Part shown: positions 1 to 12,562 of the stretch, in pieces
Position numbering within the stretch: the stretch's first letter is position 1
Layout: the number at the start of each line of letters is the position of its first letter
NCBI GenBank assembly: GCA_916610825.1
Contig: OU744451.1
Location: 11,968,864-12,032,863 of the forward strand
Source of the DNA: Haliclystus octoradiatus
Taxonomy: Eukaryota; Cnidaria; Staurozoa; Stauromedusae; Haliclystidae
Reading direction: 5' to 3'
Length of the DNA stretch: 64,000 nucleotides
Made by a program: the position numbers and the translations under genes
Notes under the pieces: model-generated
What the model saw: only the letters and a program-made list of their open reading frames with translations
Databases searched by the model: none
Told to the model about the DNA's origin: nothing

Positions 1-433
1 AAATATGGAGAAAGACAACTCATAAATGGTTATATTACTCTTACTAAACAATCGCAAACCATTTCACAGAGTTCCAAAATGGCTGAAAAAAACACAACAT
101 TCTCTTGCACATGCGCACTGCTGTTGAAAACGTGCTCGGGTCCAGGCCAAAAAACATAAATGGCATCAGTGTCCCAACTCTTGTAAATAGATGGCTCTGA
201 TCATGCTACTCGGTCGTGAATTCTGTTGTCTTCTATCAAATAACATATGTCATGAAATTAGGTTCATCTTGTAGTATATGAATAGTAAAGAAATAATTGA
301 AATAAGGGATTTGTAATGCATACCTTAAATTGATTAAATAAGCTGTCTGAGTAATGCTCATATTAAATACGCGTGAAACTACGTTAGTAATTGAGAATGT
401 GTATTCTTTGAGTTGAGTCAATCGCCATTATAA
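1..433. other. Left edge, no gene; one arm of an inverted repeat
   Basis: I see no coding exon. Bases 209-278 are the inverted counterpart of about 3654-3782, sharing ACTCGGTCGTGAATTC and the stretch ending in AGATGAACCTAATTTCAT. The two arms bracket repeat copy A1. No target-site duplication was recognised. Confidence 0.5.
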
Positions 434-3262
434 TATTACTAGCAATGAGTGTAGTCCATAATGGACCTTCTATGATAAAACTTTCAGATCACTTATAATT
501 AAACAATTGACTAAGCTGACTATCGCTGTATAATACGGAGAATGAACTCTGGAGGAGAACATGAGACACAATACGCATTGAAACGATGTAGCATTAATCA
601 ATACATCTTAATCATTCCTTTAATAAAAGTTTAATTTATTTCACATCAATTGAGTCGATTGAAATGTATAATTTAACGTAGCTTTGTCTACATAGAAAAA
701 CTTTATTTTATGTGTTGAAAGGAAGCCAGAACACATTAATTATTATAAATTACAAATACTCAGTCAAATTTCGAAATCTGAAACTATCCATAAAAAATCA
801 CTTCAAATCCGATCCGATCCGAAGACCTAAAATATTAACCCGAATCTGACCCGACACGATTGGATTGCGTTCGGTTCGAATTCATAAATCTTTATTGCAA
901 TATATACAACACTAATGTGGTGTTCACAAAATAACGCCGTCAAGGTGTGGCCGGTCAAACTCGTGGCATTGCATGCAATATATTCAATATTAAATTGATT
1001 TAGCTTCGACAAGACACATGGTCCACTAATTTCTGTTATTAACATGATCAAACGATATCTTTTGTTAATTAACAATGATTTACTGATTCATATTAAAAAA
1101 AAATCAGAAAAATCGTTGATAAAAACTGCCGAATGGCGGATTTGAACTTACGACCCTGATATTGTAATACCAGAGCATTAACCAATGAGCCAACCCCTTA
1201 CTTACTGTCGTATGCGCTTTGACTGTACTAATCAACAAACCTGCTGCTTCGACAACGTATTACTGAACAAGGCGACAGCGCGTGTATTGATTTCAAACTA
1301 TATATATAATCTGAAAATATTATGATATGATAGTATATGAGCCTATATATCTTTGATCTTTGCAATCTCAGCAAGTAGGCCTGTGATTTTCATGGCAGTC
1401 TATCAAAATACTAAGAGTTCGTTGAAAATAAAATTTTAAAAGTAAACAAAAGATGTGAAATGTTGACCTCATAGTGCTTCTTGTTATCAAATTTTCCAGA
1501 CTAATAGCATCAACATTCTTTTAAAAGGAAATAAAATTCTACAATAAATCGCTATACTAATTCGATATTGATATTATGTTACATCTTGTTGTCAATATTT
1601 CTACGCGCTATTTATAATACATTACAGATGTCGAATGAAAGAAAAGATGATTATGAATAAATTAATTATTCTGATAGAAAAACGAAAACAACTCATTTTG
1701 CCAGATTCGTGATATGCATATTTATTCAGAATTTATTGAAACGGACGCGAGGGTTTATAGAGTGGAAATGTTTAGTGCAGCTTCAAAGATATAAAATACC
1801 ACAGCCGATGGTAATATTTAAATGCTCATGTTATGATGTCTGACGAAAAGGATAATTTACTATGTAGAAAATGAATCTACTTTACCATGCATTTGATCAC
1901 GATATGAAATGATCATTTTTGTCAGAATTATTTCGAATAAAAGACAATCTTTATTTTATTCTTATCGGGCGTACATTCTCCTTCGATAAAATATGGTTGT
2001 TAACTTATTATTGATTGGTGTATTAACTCAGAGAACCCGCTATTATGTATTTAAATGTTGTTCGGAGATTATGCCGATTATTTCATGCAACCTTTTCGCT
2101 TTTTATTTTTGTAACACAAGGTTTGTTACACTCGTCCAAACTGTATTAACTATTAACTGTATTATTTATTAATGTTGATCAACGATAATAACAAGACACC
2201 GCTATTTTTATTCTCGAAACTGTAGTAACATACTGTGTCTTATTCTTATAGCAAGTCAACAAAATGAATGTTTAATTTTAATCGATATTTACAATTCCTT
2301 CGTTAATTATGGAAGAAAAATCTGAAAATAAAAGCCTGCTTGCTCAAAACCAAATGATTCATATTTTTATATTAAATAATAAATTATAGAAATACTTTTG
2401 TGCAATGCCTTGATTAATTCTAAACTCTATAATTTTATACTGTAGACAGATAATCTATTCGAACTTTGAATATTTTTCGAATTAGACGAACGCCAACGTC
2501 ATTTTGAAAATTCTTGCAAGTTAATTTGTTTTTATGCCCCGCGATAGATTATTCATTTCAAAACAGATTGTTTGCTCAGTGTTCTCACAAATTATATATC
2601 AAAATAGCCTTTTTAAAAGTGAAATGTTTTGTATCTCGATTTTGAGAAAAGTAATGAACGGCATTTTGTTTCATTAATAAATTAAATCAAGACCTAAAGT
2701 CTCTTTAATTTCATAGCGTTTGTGCCGCGCTATATGTATTGCTGATATCAACACTACATGAAATAGGTCTACGTTTCTTTGATTTCAAAACATATTTTGT
2801 CTGGCCTAGTTATACTGGTAATTCAATGTAATTCAGTATTTCGTATTGTTTTAATTATCATAAAACTGATTCAGTTTCAAGTTTCACTTGTTCAGACAAT
2901 TTACACGCAGCTTTTAAATTAAAAGCAAAATATTTTTGTTCTGGGGATTTCAATTTGAATTCGATTTGGCTGCCCGCTAGATTATCGACCTATGAAATTT
3001 TTCAAAATCTCTGAATTTTTTAATGCAATGATATCAAATAAAATATCAGATGAAGTATATTATTTTAAAACAACGTCATAGACCCATACTTTTCATACAA
3101 CAAATTTGCTACTGTACACGGTTATCTCGACACAAATGTTTGCATAATTTCCCGACAACAGATTATCCGTATTATATCGCCAGTCAGACGTACATAAGTC
3201 GCGGACAGACACAGAAATATCGAAATATAGAAATATAGTGATATATAAACAGACAGTATTAT
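434..3262. repeat. Dispersed 2.8-kb repeat, copy A1
   Basis: This stretch aligns in order with copy A2 at 23376-33195. Shared anchors include TAATATTACTAGCAAT at the left end, AATACGGAGA, the CCGATCCGA/CGGTTCG block near 810-880, CAGCAAGTAGGCCTGTGATT, and GACAGACACAGAAATATCG near the right end. It has no long ORF and I cannot assign it to a class; it could be an old non-autonomous element or a segmental duplication. Copy A1 carries its own insertion at about 907-1297 but lacks the large insertions found in A2. Confidence 0.8.
907..1297 (-). repeat. SINE-like insertion with a tRNA-derived segment
   Basis: This segment is absent from the aligned position of repeat copy A2, so it is an insertion into A1 (or a loss from A2). 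On the minus strand 1195-1135 resembles a tRNA: an A-box-like TGGCTCATTGGTTAATG, an anticodon-arm-like CTGGT..ATCAG pair, and a B-box-like GTTCAAATCC. The anticodon loop has the wrong size (8 nt) and the T-stem does not pair well, so I read it as a tRNA-derived SINE rather than a working tRNA. TATATA-rich sequence borders both ends and could be a target duplication. Confidence 0.5.
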
Positions 3263-4748
3263 GTATATAAGTGATTTAGATGTATATATTACAAATATAA
3301 TTTAATACCAACAATAAACAGCAGCTAAACATTGCTCGTGGAGACTCGTATTAATCACATTAAGGCTCAACAAAGCAATTCGTATTAGTTAAATTACAGT
3401 ACTGTACTATTTGAATTGTTGTGATATATTTATCGGTCAACAAAAAACAACGAAATTGCAATAGTATAGGAAGAGGGTGTAACTAGCGACATGTAAAGTG
3501 TTCATGATAGGTAAAAGAACGCTATGAGACACAAATAATTCATGTAATGCATTTACACATATTTTCCTGTTACAAATGTAGTTCCAGACGAATAGGGATC
3601 CTCGGACAGTTTATTTCATAAATGAAAAATATACATGTCCCCTATTTCAAGTTTTACTAAGATGAACCTAATTTCATTAGATATGTTATTTGACATTACA
3701 GATTACATTGATTATAAACATGCGAGACAATATATTACGAGGAGAAACTCAGAGAAGACAACAGAATTCACGACCGAGTGGCGTGACAACGGCCGCGAGA
3801 AACAGATTTTAAAGAAGGTTGAATTACGTAAAATTTCTAAAAAAAAACAATAGCGAGCGCAAGTATCATTTGATAGCTTAGAGCTTCTAGTTCGTTTGGC
3901 AGCCATTATTCATTTCAAAAACCATACCTGCCCTCCATGTAGACATAGATTGGCCGTTTCCTGTTGAGCCTTTTCTCTACACGTGACCAAATCCATTGTT
4001 TTCACATGGGCAATATATTCATAACGGCGGTTTTGAAAACATTTAGTACGAAGTTTGGATGTTTATTAGTAATAAAAGCTGGTTTACTGTTTGATATAAT
4101 ATTAACTGCAAATAAGATGGAAAGATTAATTGAAAAGTAGGGCCTATGTATGAGGCAGGAGGTTATCAGAACCAATAATTTTTCTAAAATCGTATAAAAC
4201 ATATTTGTAACTTTGACAGTCATTTACACAACTTTGTAGTTTTTGAAGTAGAACTTCTTACAAATTTTTTATTTCTGCAGATAATTTGTCGAAAGTTCAC
4301 ATGCGTTATATTCAATTGCATATATAACTTTTCACAGAAGGAAATTTTGATAATGAAATTAATGAAGTTTATGGAATAATTGATACTTTTGTCTCGGAAA
4401 TTGATTTCAGTTTCGTCAATAAAAAATAATGTTAGTAAAATTTTCTTTATATTGCAATGAAATCAATTTTTTGCTAATGGAGTACTTAACTACCATTCAT
4501 AAGATTGTACTGGGCATTTACTTAAATTTCTTGTGAAACACAAACTTGTGCAATTCAATCTGAAATCATCACACTTTTTGATGATGTCATACGTCATTAT
4601 ATCTATTTATAGACTGATATTAAAATTTTCTTCTGAGAAAAATCTTAAAATAGGCTGATATGAAGCCCTGCAAAATTTGATGCCTTTTGATCAGAAGAAT
4701 CAAAACTAAATTTATAGGAAGCAGCCCCTTAAAAAGCTAAATTATCGA
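3263..4748. other. No recognisable gene
   Basis: AT-rich sequence between repeat copy A1 and the BEL element. It contains the right arm (about 3654-3782) of the inverted repeat noted at the window start. I found no PARP4 exon here although the gene should continue in this direction. The final bases 4744-4748 (ATCGA) are the left target-site duplication of the BEL element. Confidence 0.5.
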
Positions 4749-5034
4749 TGTTGGCAATGGCAACGCACGATCGCAGGTTAAATATTAATTGATTACCCCC
4801 TTGGAAATCCCCTTGCCTCGTTTGTAAGAAATGATAAATTTGCATACATTGGTTTGTTCGCGAATGGTGGCATGGGTAGCCTTATAGGGACATGCCGCCA
4901 TTCGATTGGCTAAAAATTGAGTATAAAAATCATAAACCGTGTGGTTTATGTGTCTTTTGCAGGAGTATTATGCTTGTGTAACGTTGTGTTACTTTTTTGA
5001 CTCCTGTGATCGTGCCAGTTGCTTTCACCTTCTA
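4749..5034 (+). repeat. BEL 5' LTR, portion shared with the 3' LTR
   Basis: This portion matches 12563-12845 with small differences: the run after TTGATTAC, and an extra TATATGTG in the 3' copy. The match stops at CCAGTTGCTTT. Downstream, 5035-5807 does not resemble the remaining 330 bp of the 3' LTR, so the 5' LTR end and primer-binding site cannot be placed. 5035-5807 holds no convincing ORF. Confidence 0.75.
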
Positions 5035-5807
5035 GGAGGTCTTTCCTGTCCGTCTGAAGTCAGCTTACATGCTGTCTGCTAACCTTGTCATGGTTTCTTG
5101 TTGTTTGCACTTTTGAAACAGTGAAATATCAAATTCAGCGTGTCAACTCACCGCCCTCAATCTCTCTAATTTTGTCGTACCTTGCACGCTGTTTTCGGAA
5201 GTGGTCGCCACCCTTGTGAGCTTCCACTTAATTTCCTGTTTCAAGGGTGTCGTGTGGTTTTAGGCTTTATCTGCAGGCTCAAATGCTCGCCCCCTACTGT
5301 TCTCAGTCATTTTCACTCCTGTAGCGGGGGCGAGAGAGTGGGCTCAGACTCTATTTACATCATTACCTTATCTCAATCCTTTGGCCTTCCTTTGGCTTCA
5401 AGGGACCTCCAGCTTTTGCAAACCATTAAATGAGGAATTTGTTCATTGGCCAGTTCCAGTGTTTTGTTTCGAGTTCATGCTTGCACACTCCCTGCCTCTA
5501 GGTGATCCTGCAAAGTCCTTTGCAAGGGGGAGGGTTACAATATTTGTCGACCTTATTTGCTTGTTGTACGTACTATTAATAAATTGTTTCGATCAGCATT
5601 GTAAGGACGGAATTAGTCCTGTGTTATTCAATTAGCCCTATTTCAAGCCACATTGTTGAGCTGAAATCGTTCATGTGGTTAAGATCTTTGTTGATTAATT
5701 GTGTTTGTTAAGCTGTATTGGCTGGCACAACCATACTATTAAAAAAAAAATTATTTTTATTTTTATTCAGACGGTATTTTGGTTGGCTTTGGTGGTGCAC
5801 AATAAAG

Positions 5808-7520
5808 ATGGCTGCAAGCAGTATTAGTTCGCAGGTATCATTGACTATTGATGACTTCCTATCCGAGGCATTTGAGTTTGATCAGCTCGCTGACCATTGT
5901 TGCTCGGATATAGAGAAGATTGATCAAGAGGTTGCCGTTCTTATAGCAGACCAACTCAAAACTCTTTCAGCAAAACTAAGTAAAGTTGTGTATGGTTTGT
6001 CTAGTATTTGCAAGCCCGAGATTGTTAGGGAAATAAAGGAACAATATGTCTTAAGGCAAAATGTTTTATTTAGCACGCTCAGATTTTTATTCAAGTATTC
6101 TTCTCCAACAAAGTTGCCACTGCCTAAGACGGAACGGTTTTCTCGCAGTCGCGGAGAGGAAACTGTGAAAAACTTATTAAAAAGCACACCTTTGTTAAGT
6201 AATAAAACAGACATGTATCCAACACCAAAATTGAATGAAAATTCACCTATATCTGCTATTGCTTTCCAAGATCAGAATGTTTCGGTTCAACCATCTCAGA
6301 GTGAGCTTGCTATGATATCTATTGCTGACGCCTTATCAGTCATGCAAATAAAGCTTCCTACTTTTGATGGTGAGCCTATAAATTATGAAGAGTTTATGTC
6401 GAGTTTTAAGGCTCAGGTGGATTCAAGGACTTCTCTAAGTTCTGCCACTAAGTTCCACCACCTAGTTTCCCATTTATCAGGAAACGCTCTCTCAGCAGTA
6501 AAAAGTCTCCCTAGAGATGAAAATGGCTATTTAGAAGCACTCCAGCAGTTAGAACGTCTGTATGGCAGTAGAATAAGGATTTGTCGTGCTTATTTGGATA
6601 AGTTGTGTAGTAATAAACCCATTTCCTACACCGATCCAAAGGCGATAGAGAGTTTCTATCACGAGGCACTGTCGGCCGCAGCCACGTTTAAAAAATTTGG
6701 TTATGTGACTGATGTGGATTCTACACCCACTCTAGTGTCTATTGTAAGTAGGTTACCTGACCATGCATATGGTCGTTGGAAAAAACTTTGTGTAAAGAGT
6801 CTGTCACAAGCTACATTCACTGACCTTGTCACGTTTTTAAAGGCTGAAAGCTTGTATATGAATGATCCAATTTGGTCTAGTAGGCCAAAAAATACTCCTA
6901 GTGCCAAAAGCACTTCGTTCAGTCATAAAAAGGTCGCATCTCATCATACTACTGGCAAGTCCAGTAAATGTGGCAAGTCCAGTAAATGTGTACTGTGTGA
7001 GAAGGATCATAAAACTTTTGATTGTAATGATTTAAATAAAAATGCAGACCAAATTGTAGAGAGCATTAAGAAGAATAGACTTTGTTTTCGTTGTTTTGAG
7101 TCAGGACATTTGTCCACCTCTTGTAACAAAAACGTTAAATGCAATAAGTGTAACAAAAACCACCACACTTTGTTGCATAGGAATAACAAAAATTCTTCTT
7201 CAAATAATGAAGAGACAACTATCGTTTCGAATAATTCAATCACGAACAGTGAATCTGTTCTCCTTCCTGTTGTGAAAGTTCGTATTCAATGTCCTAGGCA
7301 ATCGGTCATAGTAAACGCTCTTCTAGATTCAGGTTCGCAAATATCCCTGATCAATCAATCAGTTGTTGATACTTTAGGAATAATAGGAACGAAGGAGTCG
7401 GTTATTTTTGGTACTGTTAACTCTTCCTCCCAACGTCAAGACTGTCACAAAGTAGATTTCGGTGTGCAGGCCTTTGACGGTAGCACTTCACTAGTGCACA
7501 ATATGACCAATGTTATTTAA
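5808..7520 (+). pseudogene. BEL gag and protease region, ends in a premature stop
   Basis: This is the structural Gag and protease part of the BEL polyprotein. I start it at ATG 5808 (MAASSISSQ..); the frame is open further upstream only from a TTG codon. The N-terminal third is coiled and acidic, typical of BEL Gag. The central region (THLPTFDGEP-like, about 6350-6800) is the retrotransposon Gag core. Two Cys-rich knuckles follow at about 6990-7030 (CVLCEKDHKTFDC) and 7080-7150 (CFRCFESGHLSTSC). An aspartic protease motif, LDSGSQISLI, lies near 7325-7355. The frame ends at an in-frame TAA (7518-7520), after which the same frame continues with protease/RT sequence, so this is a nonsense mutation and not the natural end. 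Confidence 0.85.
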
Positions 7521-8426
7521 ATCGTTAATTTGAATTTGCCCTATCATTCCACCGTTTCTAAGGCCATCAAAAGCTTATGTCACATTTCCTCCAGAATCAG
7601 CACCTTTCCAGAAGGAAAGTTGGATATGATAATTGGAGCGGACTTTTCTGATCTTATTCTGCCTTCAGAGATAGTCAAAGGTGGCATTGGAGACCCTATT
7701 GTTATCAAAACGCAATTAGGTTGGACTCTCTTAGGAGATGAAACCTTTTCTAATGTTTCAAATAAAACAGTTGCCAAAGCAGTGGCTTCTACATCTGCTT
7801 CTCTTGATCCTACTGCCGATGTAATAAGTTCGTTTTTTGCCAAAGGTGATTGTGTCATGCCAAAACCGTTTGATAGCGATCGACCATTTTCGCAAGATGA
7901 TCGTTATTCCTATGATCAACTTCAAAAAAGTTTGAAGTTTATTAATGGCCATTATTGCGTAGACATGTTGTCGAAGAAAGGTGTTGTGAGTCTGCCAAAC
8001 AATCTTGTGCAGGCTCAGAGTACATTGAAATCCCTAAGAAATAAGTTAATTAAAAACCCTGATTTCTCTGTTAAATATTGCAAAGTCATGAAGGGATATA
8101 TAGATGAGGGTTTTGGTGTTCCTTTAGTCGAGGACATCATGTCTCCTATGACTTACTATTTGCCTCATTTTTCGGTCATCAATCCAAAAAAGCCTGATAA
8201 AGTTCGTATTGTTTTCGATGCTGCATGTAAATTCCAGGGTATGTCTCTTAACGACTATTTATATTCTGGGCCTGACATCTTAAACTCATTGCAAGGATGT
8301 TTACTTCGTTTCAGGCAATACAAACATTGCGTGATTAGCGATATTAAATCCATGTTCTTTCAGGTGAAAGTCACTCCTGAACATAGGCAGGCCATCCGAT
8401 TTTGTGGTTTGCAGATGAGAGCTTAG
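7521..8426 (+). pseudogene. BEL protease end and N-terminal half of reverse transcriptase
   Basis: This continues the gag frame after the TAA at 7518. It shows the protease-RT linker typical of BEL (DMIIGADF, LGWTLLG). The RT fingers follow: PHFSVINPKKPDKVRIVFDAA near 8160-8225, then SDIKSMFFQVKV near 8335-8375, which contains the first catalytic aspartate. The reading frame runs out at a TAG (8424-8426) because of a frameshift near 8400. The rest of the RT is in another frame. Confidence 0.85.
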
Positions 8427-9058
8427 ATATTGTAAAAGAATTTCAAATGACCGTGCATGTTTTTGGAGCCGTATGCTTCCCAACAATAGCAAATGCTGCC
8501 CTCCGTCAAATCTCGAATTTTGTTGACGATGAGAGTGTTAAAGCATGCATTAACAGGCATTTTTATGTTGATGATTTTTTGTTTTCCTGTGATGACGCAT
8601 CCAGAGCCTCTGAAATTTGCAGATCTGTTTATGACGCTTTAGAAAAGCATGGTTTTCCTTTAACTAAATGGCAGGCAAACTTACCGTGTTTATTAAGTAA
8701 GATTCCGGCTTCTGAAATATCTCCAAATATGACTGCAGAATGGGATACAAAATATTACACCGAAAGGGTGTTAGGATTGGTTTGGAATTTGTCAACGGAC
8801 AAATTAATTAATTCATGTACTGTGCCGTTGATAGATAAGTCTAATGTAAATACTAAAAGAAGTATTTTGGCTTACGTAAATTCTTTGTTCTCACCTGATG
8901 GATATTTATCCCCTATTTTTCTTGTGCCAAAATTAATTATGAGAGCTTTGTGGTCATTGAAATTGGATTGGGATCAAACTATCCCAGATGAGCTTCTTGA
9001 AAAATGGAAGTTTTGGGTGAATGATTTGAGTGATCTAGGAGAAATTTGCTACTCTGAG
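8402..9058 (+). pseudogene. BEL reverse transcriptase, palm and thumb, frameshifted
   Basis: This frame carries the second half of the RT: MTVHVFGAVCFPTIANAALR (about 8447-8506), then the catalytic FYVDDFL (YVDD) near 8560-8580, then the BEL-typical CxxLxKWQANL and WNLSTDKL blocks. It overlaps the preceding frame by a few codons, which places the frameshift in the T-rich stretch around 8400. It terminates at TAG 9059-9061, where a second frameshift hands over to the RNase H frame. Confidence 0.85.
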
Positions 9059-9060
9059 TA

Positions 9061-11078
9061 GTGATACGCGTGAGTGATATTTCCTTGCATGCTTTTGCTG
9101 ACGCAAGCAAAGATGCTATAGGAGTGGTTTTGTATGTGCGTGTTGTTTCTCTTTCAAAAGTTTTTTGCAGCTTCCTTTTCGCCAGATCTCGTTGTGCGCC
9201 GCTAAAGTCGATCACAATACCAAGGTTGGAGCTTTCTGCTGCTGTCCTAGCAGTGAAGACCGAAAGTCAAATTTTTATTGAATTAGATTTGCCTATCAAT
9301 GATGTGTTTTATTGGACAGACTCTATGACCACCTTAGCATATATCAGAAATGCTACAAGACGGTTTCCTACCTTTGTGGCGAATAGAGTGAGTTATATTG
9401 TAGACCAATCTAATCGATCTCAATGGAAATTCTGTCCAGGTATATTAAATCCTGCCGACATAGCTTCGCGTGGAATTTCACCCACTGCTTTTGTTCAGTC
9501 AGTTTGGACTGAAGGACCTAAATTTTTATCTTGTGTGGAATCTGAATGGCCTAAACAGCCTAATGATCCTGACTGGTCCACTCTTGAAATATTAAAATCT
9601 AGTTGTGTTGCATCGGCAACCATAAAGCTGAATTGTGTGCTTGACATGATCATGAATCGATCTCATTCGTTTCTAAAAGCATCTCGAATCCTAGCTAGAA
9701 TTCGGCAATTCATAAACCTCTGTAGGACTAAAGGTTCTAAAACTATTAATAAAACTACCTCTAGTTTGCTTTGTCTTAGCATGGAAAATATTATGCATGC
9801 CGAGTTAGAATTGATTATATACCATCAACAAGCAAGATGTTCTGATGAGACTTTCTCTCTAAAAAACAATAATATCCTGCCCTTGAGCAGTACTATCTTG
9901 TCGTTTTGCCCTTTTCTCGATGACGATAACATATTGCGAGTAGGTGGCCGCCTTGAAAACGCTGCTGTTTCATACGACCAAAAGCACCCGATTATTGTCG
10001 CTAAAGGCTCACTGTTGTCTCAGATGATCATCAACGACGCTCATCACCATTTGAAGCACACTGGTGTCAACTGCATTGTGACATTCATCCGACAGAAGTT
10101 TTGGATTCCTTCTCTTGTAATGCAGGTAAGAAACAAAAGTAAGAAGTGTATTGTGTGCCGCAAGCTGTATGCAAAGGGTATGCACCAACTCATGGCTTCT
10201 TTGCCCACGGATAGACTAAAAACTACTCACCCATTTGACATTACTGGGGTTGATTATTTTGGTCCTTTCTATGTTAGAGTTCTCCGAAGCACTGTTAAGT
10301 TTTGGGGATGAATCTTTACATGCATGTCAGTATGTGCTGTCCATTTAGAGATTTCACCCGGTTTAGATACGGACAGCTTCATTTGCGTATTTAGAAGATT
10401 TATTAGTCGTAGGGGTAATCCCTCTAAAATCATATCTGATAATGGAACTAATTTTGTTGGCGCTCAGGCCGAGCTCAAATATTTCGTCCAATCTTTGGAC
10501 CATGCAAGTGTGTCTCAGTTTTTGTCACAGGCTGGTATCGATTGGAAGTTCAATCCACCTAGCGCACCTCACCATGGCGGAGCTTGGGAACGTCTAATCC
10601 GAATTGTGAAAAATTGTCTCACCGCAACCATTGGAAACCGTGTGTTAAACCAAGATACTCTTCATACCACCATTGTCGAGATTGAAGCAATCCTCAACCG
10701 TCGCCCGTTGACCACTGTCAGTGATGATCCATCGGATCTAAAACCATTGTGTCCAATGGATTTACTACACCTTGGTACTGATGTCCTATACACCACGAAG
10801 TTTGACAACATCAATCTCCGTGAGAAATATAAGAAGTCACAAACCTTGTTGAAGGTTTTTTGGTCTTGTTGGTCATCCGAGTATTTATCACTCTTACAAC
10901 AAAGACAGAAATGGGCACGTAAGACCCCCACATTGAACATTGATGATTTAGTACTAATAATTGATGATGACATTGTGTCCAATTATCGCCTTGGGCGAGT
11001 CATTGAACTATTTAACGGAGCAGATGGCCTTCCTAGATCTGTTCTACTGAAAACTGCTGGTAGTCAGTTAAAAAGACC
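9061..11078 (+). pseudogene. BEL RNase H and integrase, first copy
   Basis: RNase H begins with LHAFADASKDAIG (catalytic D, about 9085-9125) and continues through FYWTDSMT. The integrase has an HHCC zinc domain (HHHLKHTG .. CIVCRKL, about 10040-10165), the first catalytic D in DITGVDYFGPF (about 10237), and, after an in-frame TGA at 10309-10311, SDNGTNFVGA (second D, about 10435-10465) and the HHGGAWERLIR block with the catalytic E (about 10570-10600). Frame 9061-10311 has no ATG at its start because it follows a frameshift. From about 9743 to 11078 it is duplicated in tandem immediately downstream. Confidence 0.88.
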
Positions 11079-12415
11079 TCTATTAATAAAACTACCTCTA
11101 GTTTGCTTTGTCTTAGCATGGAAAATATTATGCATGCCGAGTTAGAATTGATTATATACCATCAACAAGCAAGATGTTCTGATGAGACTTTCTCTCTAAA
11201 AAACAATAATATCCTGCCCTTGAGCAGTACTATCTTGTCGTTTTGCCCTTTTCTCGATGACGATAACATATTGCGAGTAGGTGGCCGCCTTGAAAACGCT
11301 GCTGTTTCATACGACCAAAAGCACCCGATTATTGTCGCTAAAGGCTCACTGTTGTCTCAGATGATCATCAACGACGCTCATCACCATTTGAAGCACACTG
11401 GTGTCAACTGCATTGTGACATTCATCCGACAGAAGTTTTGGATTCCTTCTCTTGTAATGCAGGTAAGAAACAAAAGTAAGAAGTGTATTGTGTGCCGCAA
11501 GCTGTATGCAAAGGGTATGCACCAACTCATGGCTTCTTTGCCCACGGATAGACTAAAAACTACTCACCCATTTGACATTACTGGGGTTGATTATTTTGGT
11601 CCTTTCTATGTTAGAGTTCTCCGAAGCACTGTTAAGTTTTGGGGATGAATCTTTACATGCATGTCAGTATGTGCTGTCCATTTAGAGATTTCACCCGGTT
11701 TAGATACGGACAGCTTCATTTGCGTATTTAGAAGATTTATTAGTCGTAGGGGTAATCCCTCTAAAATCATATCTGATAATGGAACTAATTTTGTTGGCGC
11801 TCAGGCCGAGCTCAAATATTTCGTCCAATCTTTGGACCATGCAAGTGTGTCTCAGTTTTTGTCACAGGCTGGTATCGATTGGAAGTTCAATCCACCTAGC
11901 GCACCTCACCATGGCGGAGCTTGGGAACGTCTAATCCGAATTGTGAAAAATTGTCTCACCGCAACCATTGGAAACCGTGTGTTAAACCAAGATACTCTTC
12001 ATACCACCATTGTCGAGATTGAAGCAATCCTCAACCGTCGCCCGTTGACCACTGTCAGTGATGATCCATCGGATCTAAAACCATTGTGTCCAATGGATTT
12101 ACTACACCTTGGTACTGATGTCCTATACACCACGAAGTTTGACAACATCAATCTCCGTGAGAAATATAAGAAGTCACAAACCTTGTTGAAGGTTTTTTGG
12201 TCTTGTTGGTCATCCGAGTATTTATCACTCTTACAACAAAGACAAAAATGGGCACGTAAGACCCCCACATTGAACATTGATGATTTAGTACTAATAATTG
12301 ATGATGACATTGTGTCCAATTATCGCCTTGGGCGAGTCATTGAACTATTTAACGGAGCAGATGGCCTTCCTAGATCTGTTCTACTGAAAACTGCTGGTAG
12401 TCAGTTAAAAAGACC
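9743..12415 (+). repeat. Tandem duplication, two 1337-bp units
   Basis: Unit 1 is 9743-11079 and unit 2 is 11080-12416. The junctions are CTATTAATAAAACTACC at the start and AGTTAAAAAGACC at the end. The units are almost identical and share the TGA stop, so the duplication is younger than the nonsense mutation, or it is an assembly artefact. Confidence 0.9.
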
Positions 12416-12458
12416 AATAACTAAACTCTGTCTATTAGAGGCAGCTTCTATTGATTAA
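11080..12458 (+). pseudogene. BEL integrase, second tandem copy and true C-terminus
   Basis: This repeats 9743-11078 at an offset of 1337 bp and then runs into unique 3' sequence ending at TAA 12456-12458. It includes the HHCC zinc domain, the three catalytic acidic residues of integrase and the C-terminal SH3-like part (LVLIIDDDIVSNYRLGRV). The same TGA interrupts it (11646-11648). I saw a single base difference from the first copy: A at 12244 against G at 10907. Confidence 0.88.
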
Positions 12459-12562
12459 ATTTGTTATTTTTTGGTCTTATAGAGTACCACAATTGTTATG
12501 TTTTTCCTTAAGGACCCTAGCTTTGAATTTTGTATCCTTGGTTAATTTCACAGAGGGGAGAA

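Noticed and set aside
1135-1195. Functional tRNA gene on the minus strand
   Set aside because: The anticodon loop is 8 nt by the best pairing and the T-stem does not pair; it sits inside an insertion absent from the paralogous repeat.
5182-5635. Two 83-84-codon plus-strand frames in the BEL leader
   Set aside because: They overlap in different frames, have no domains and precede the clear gag start.
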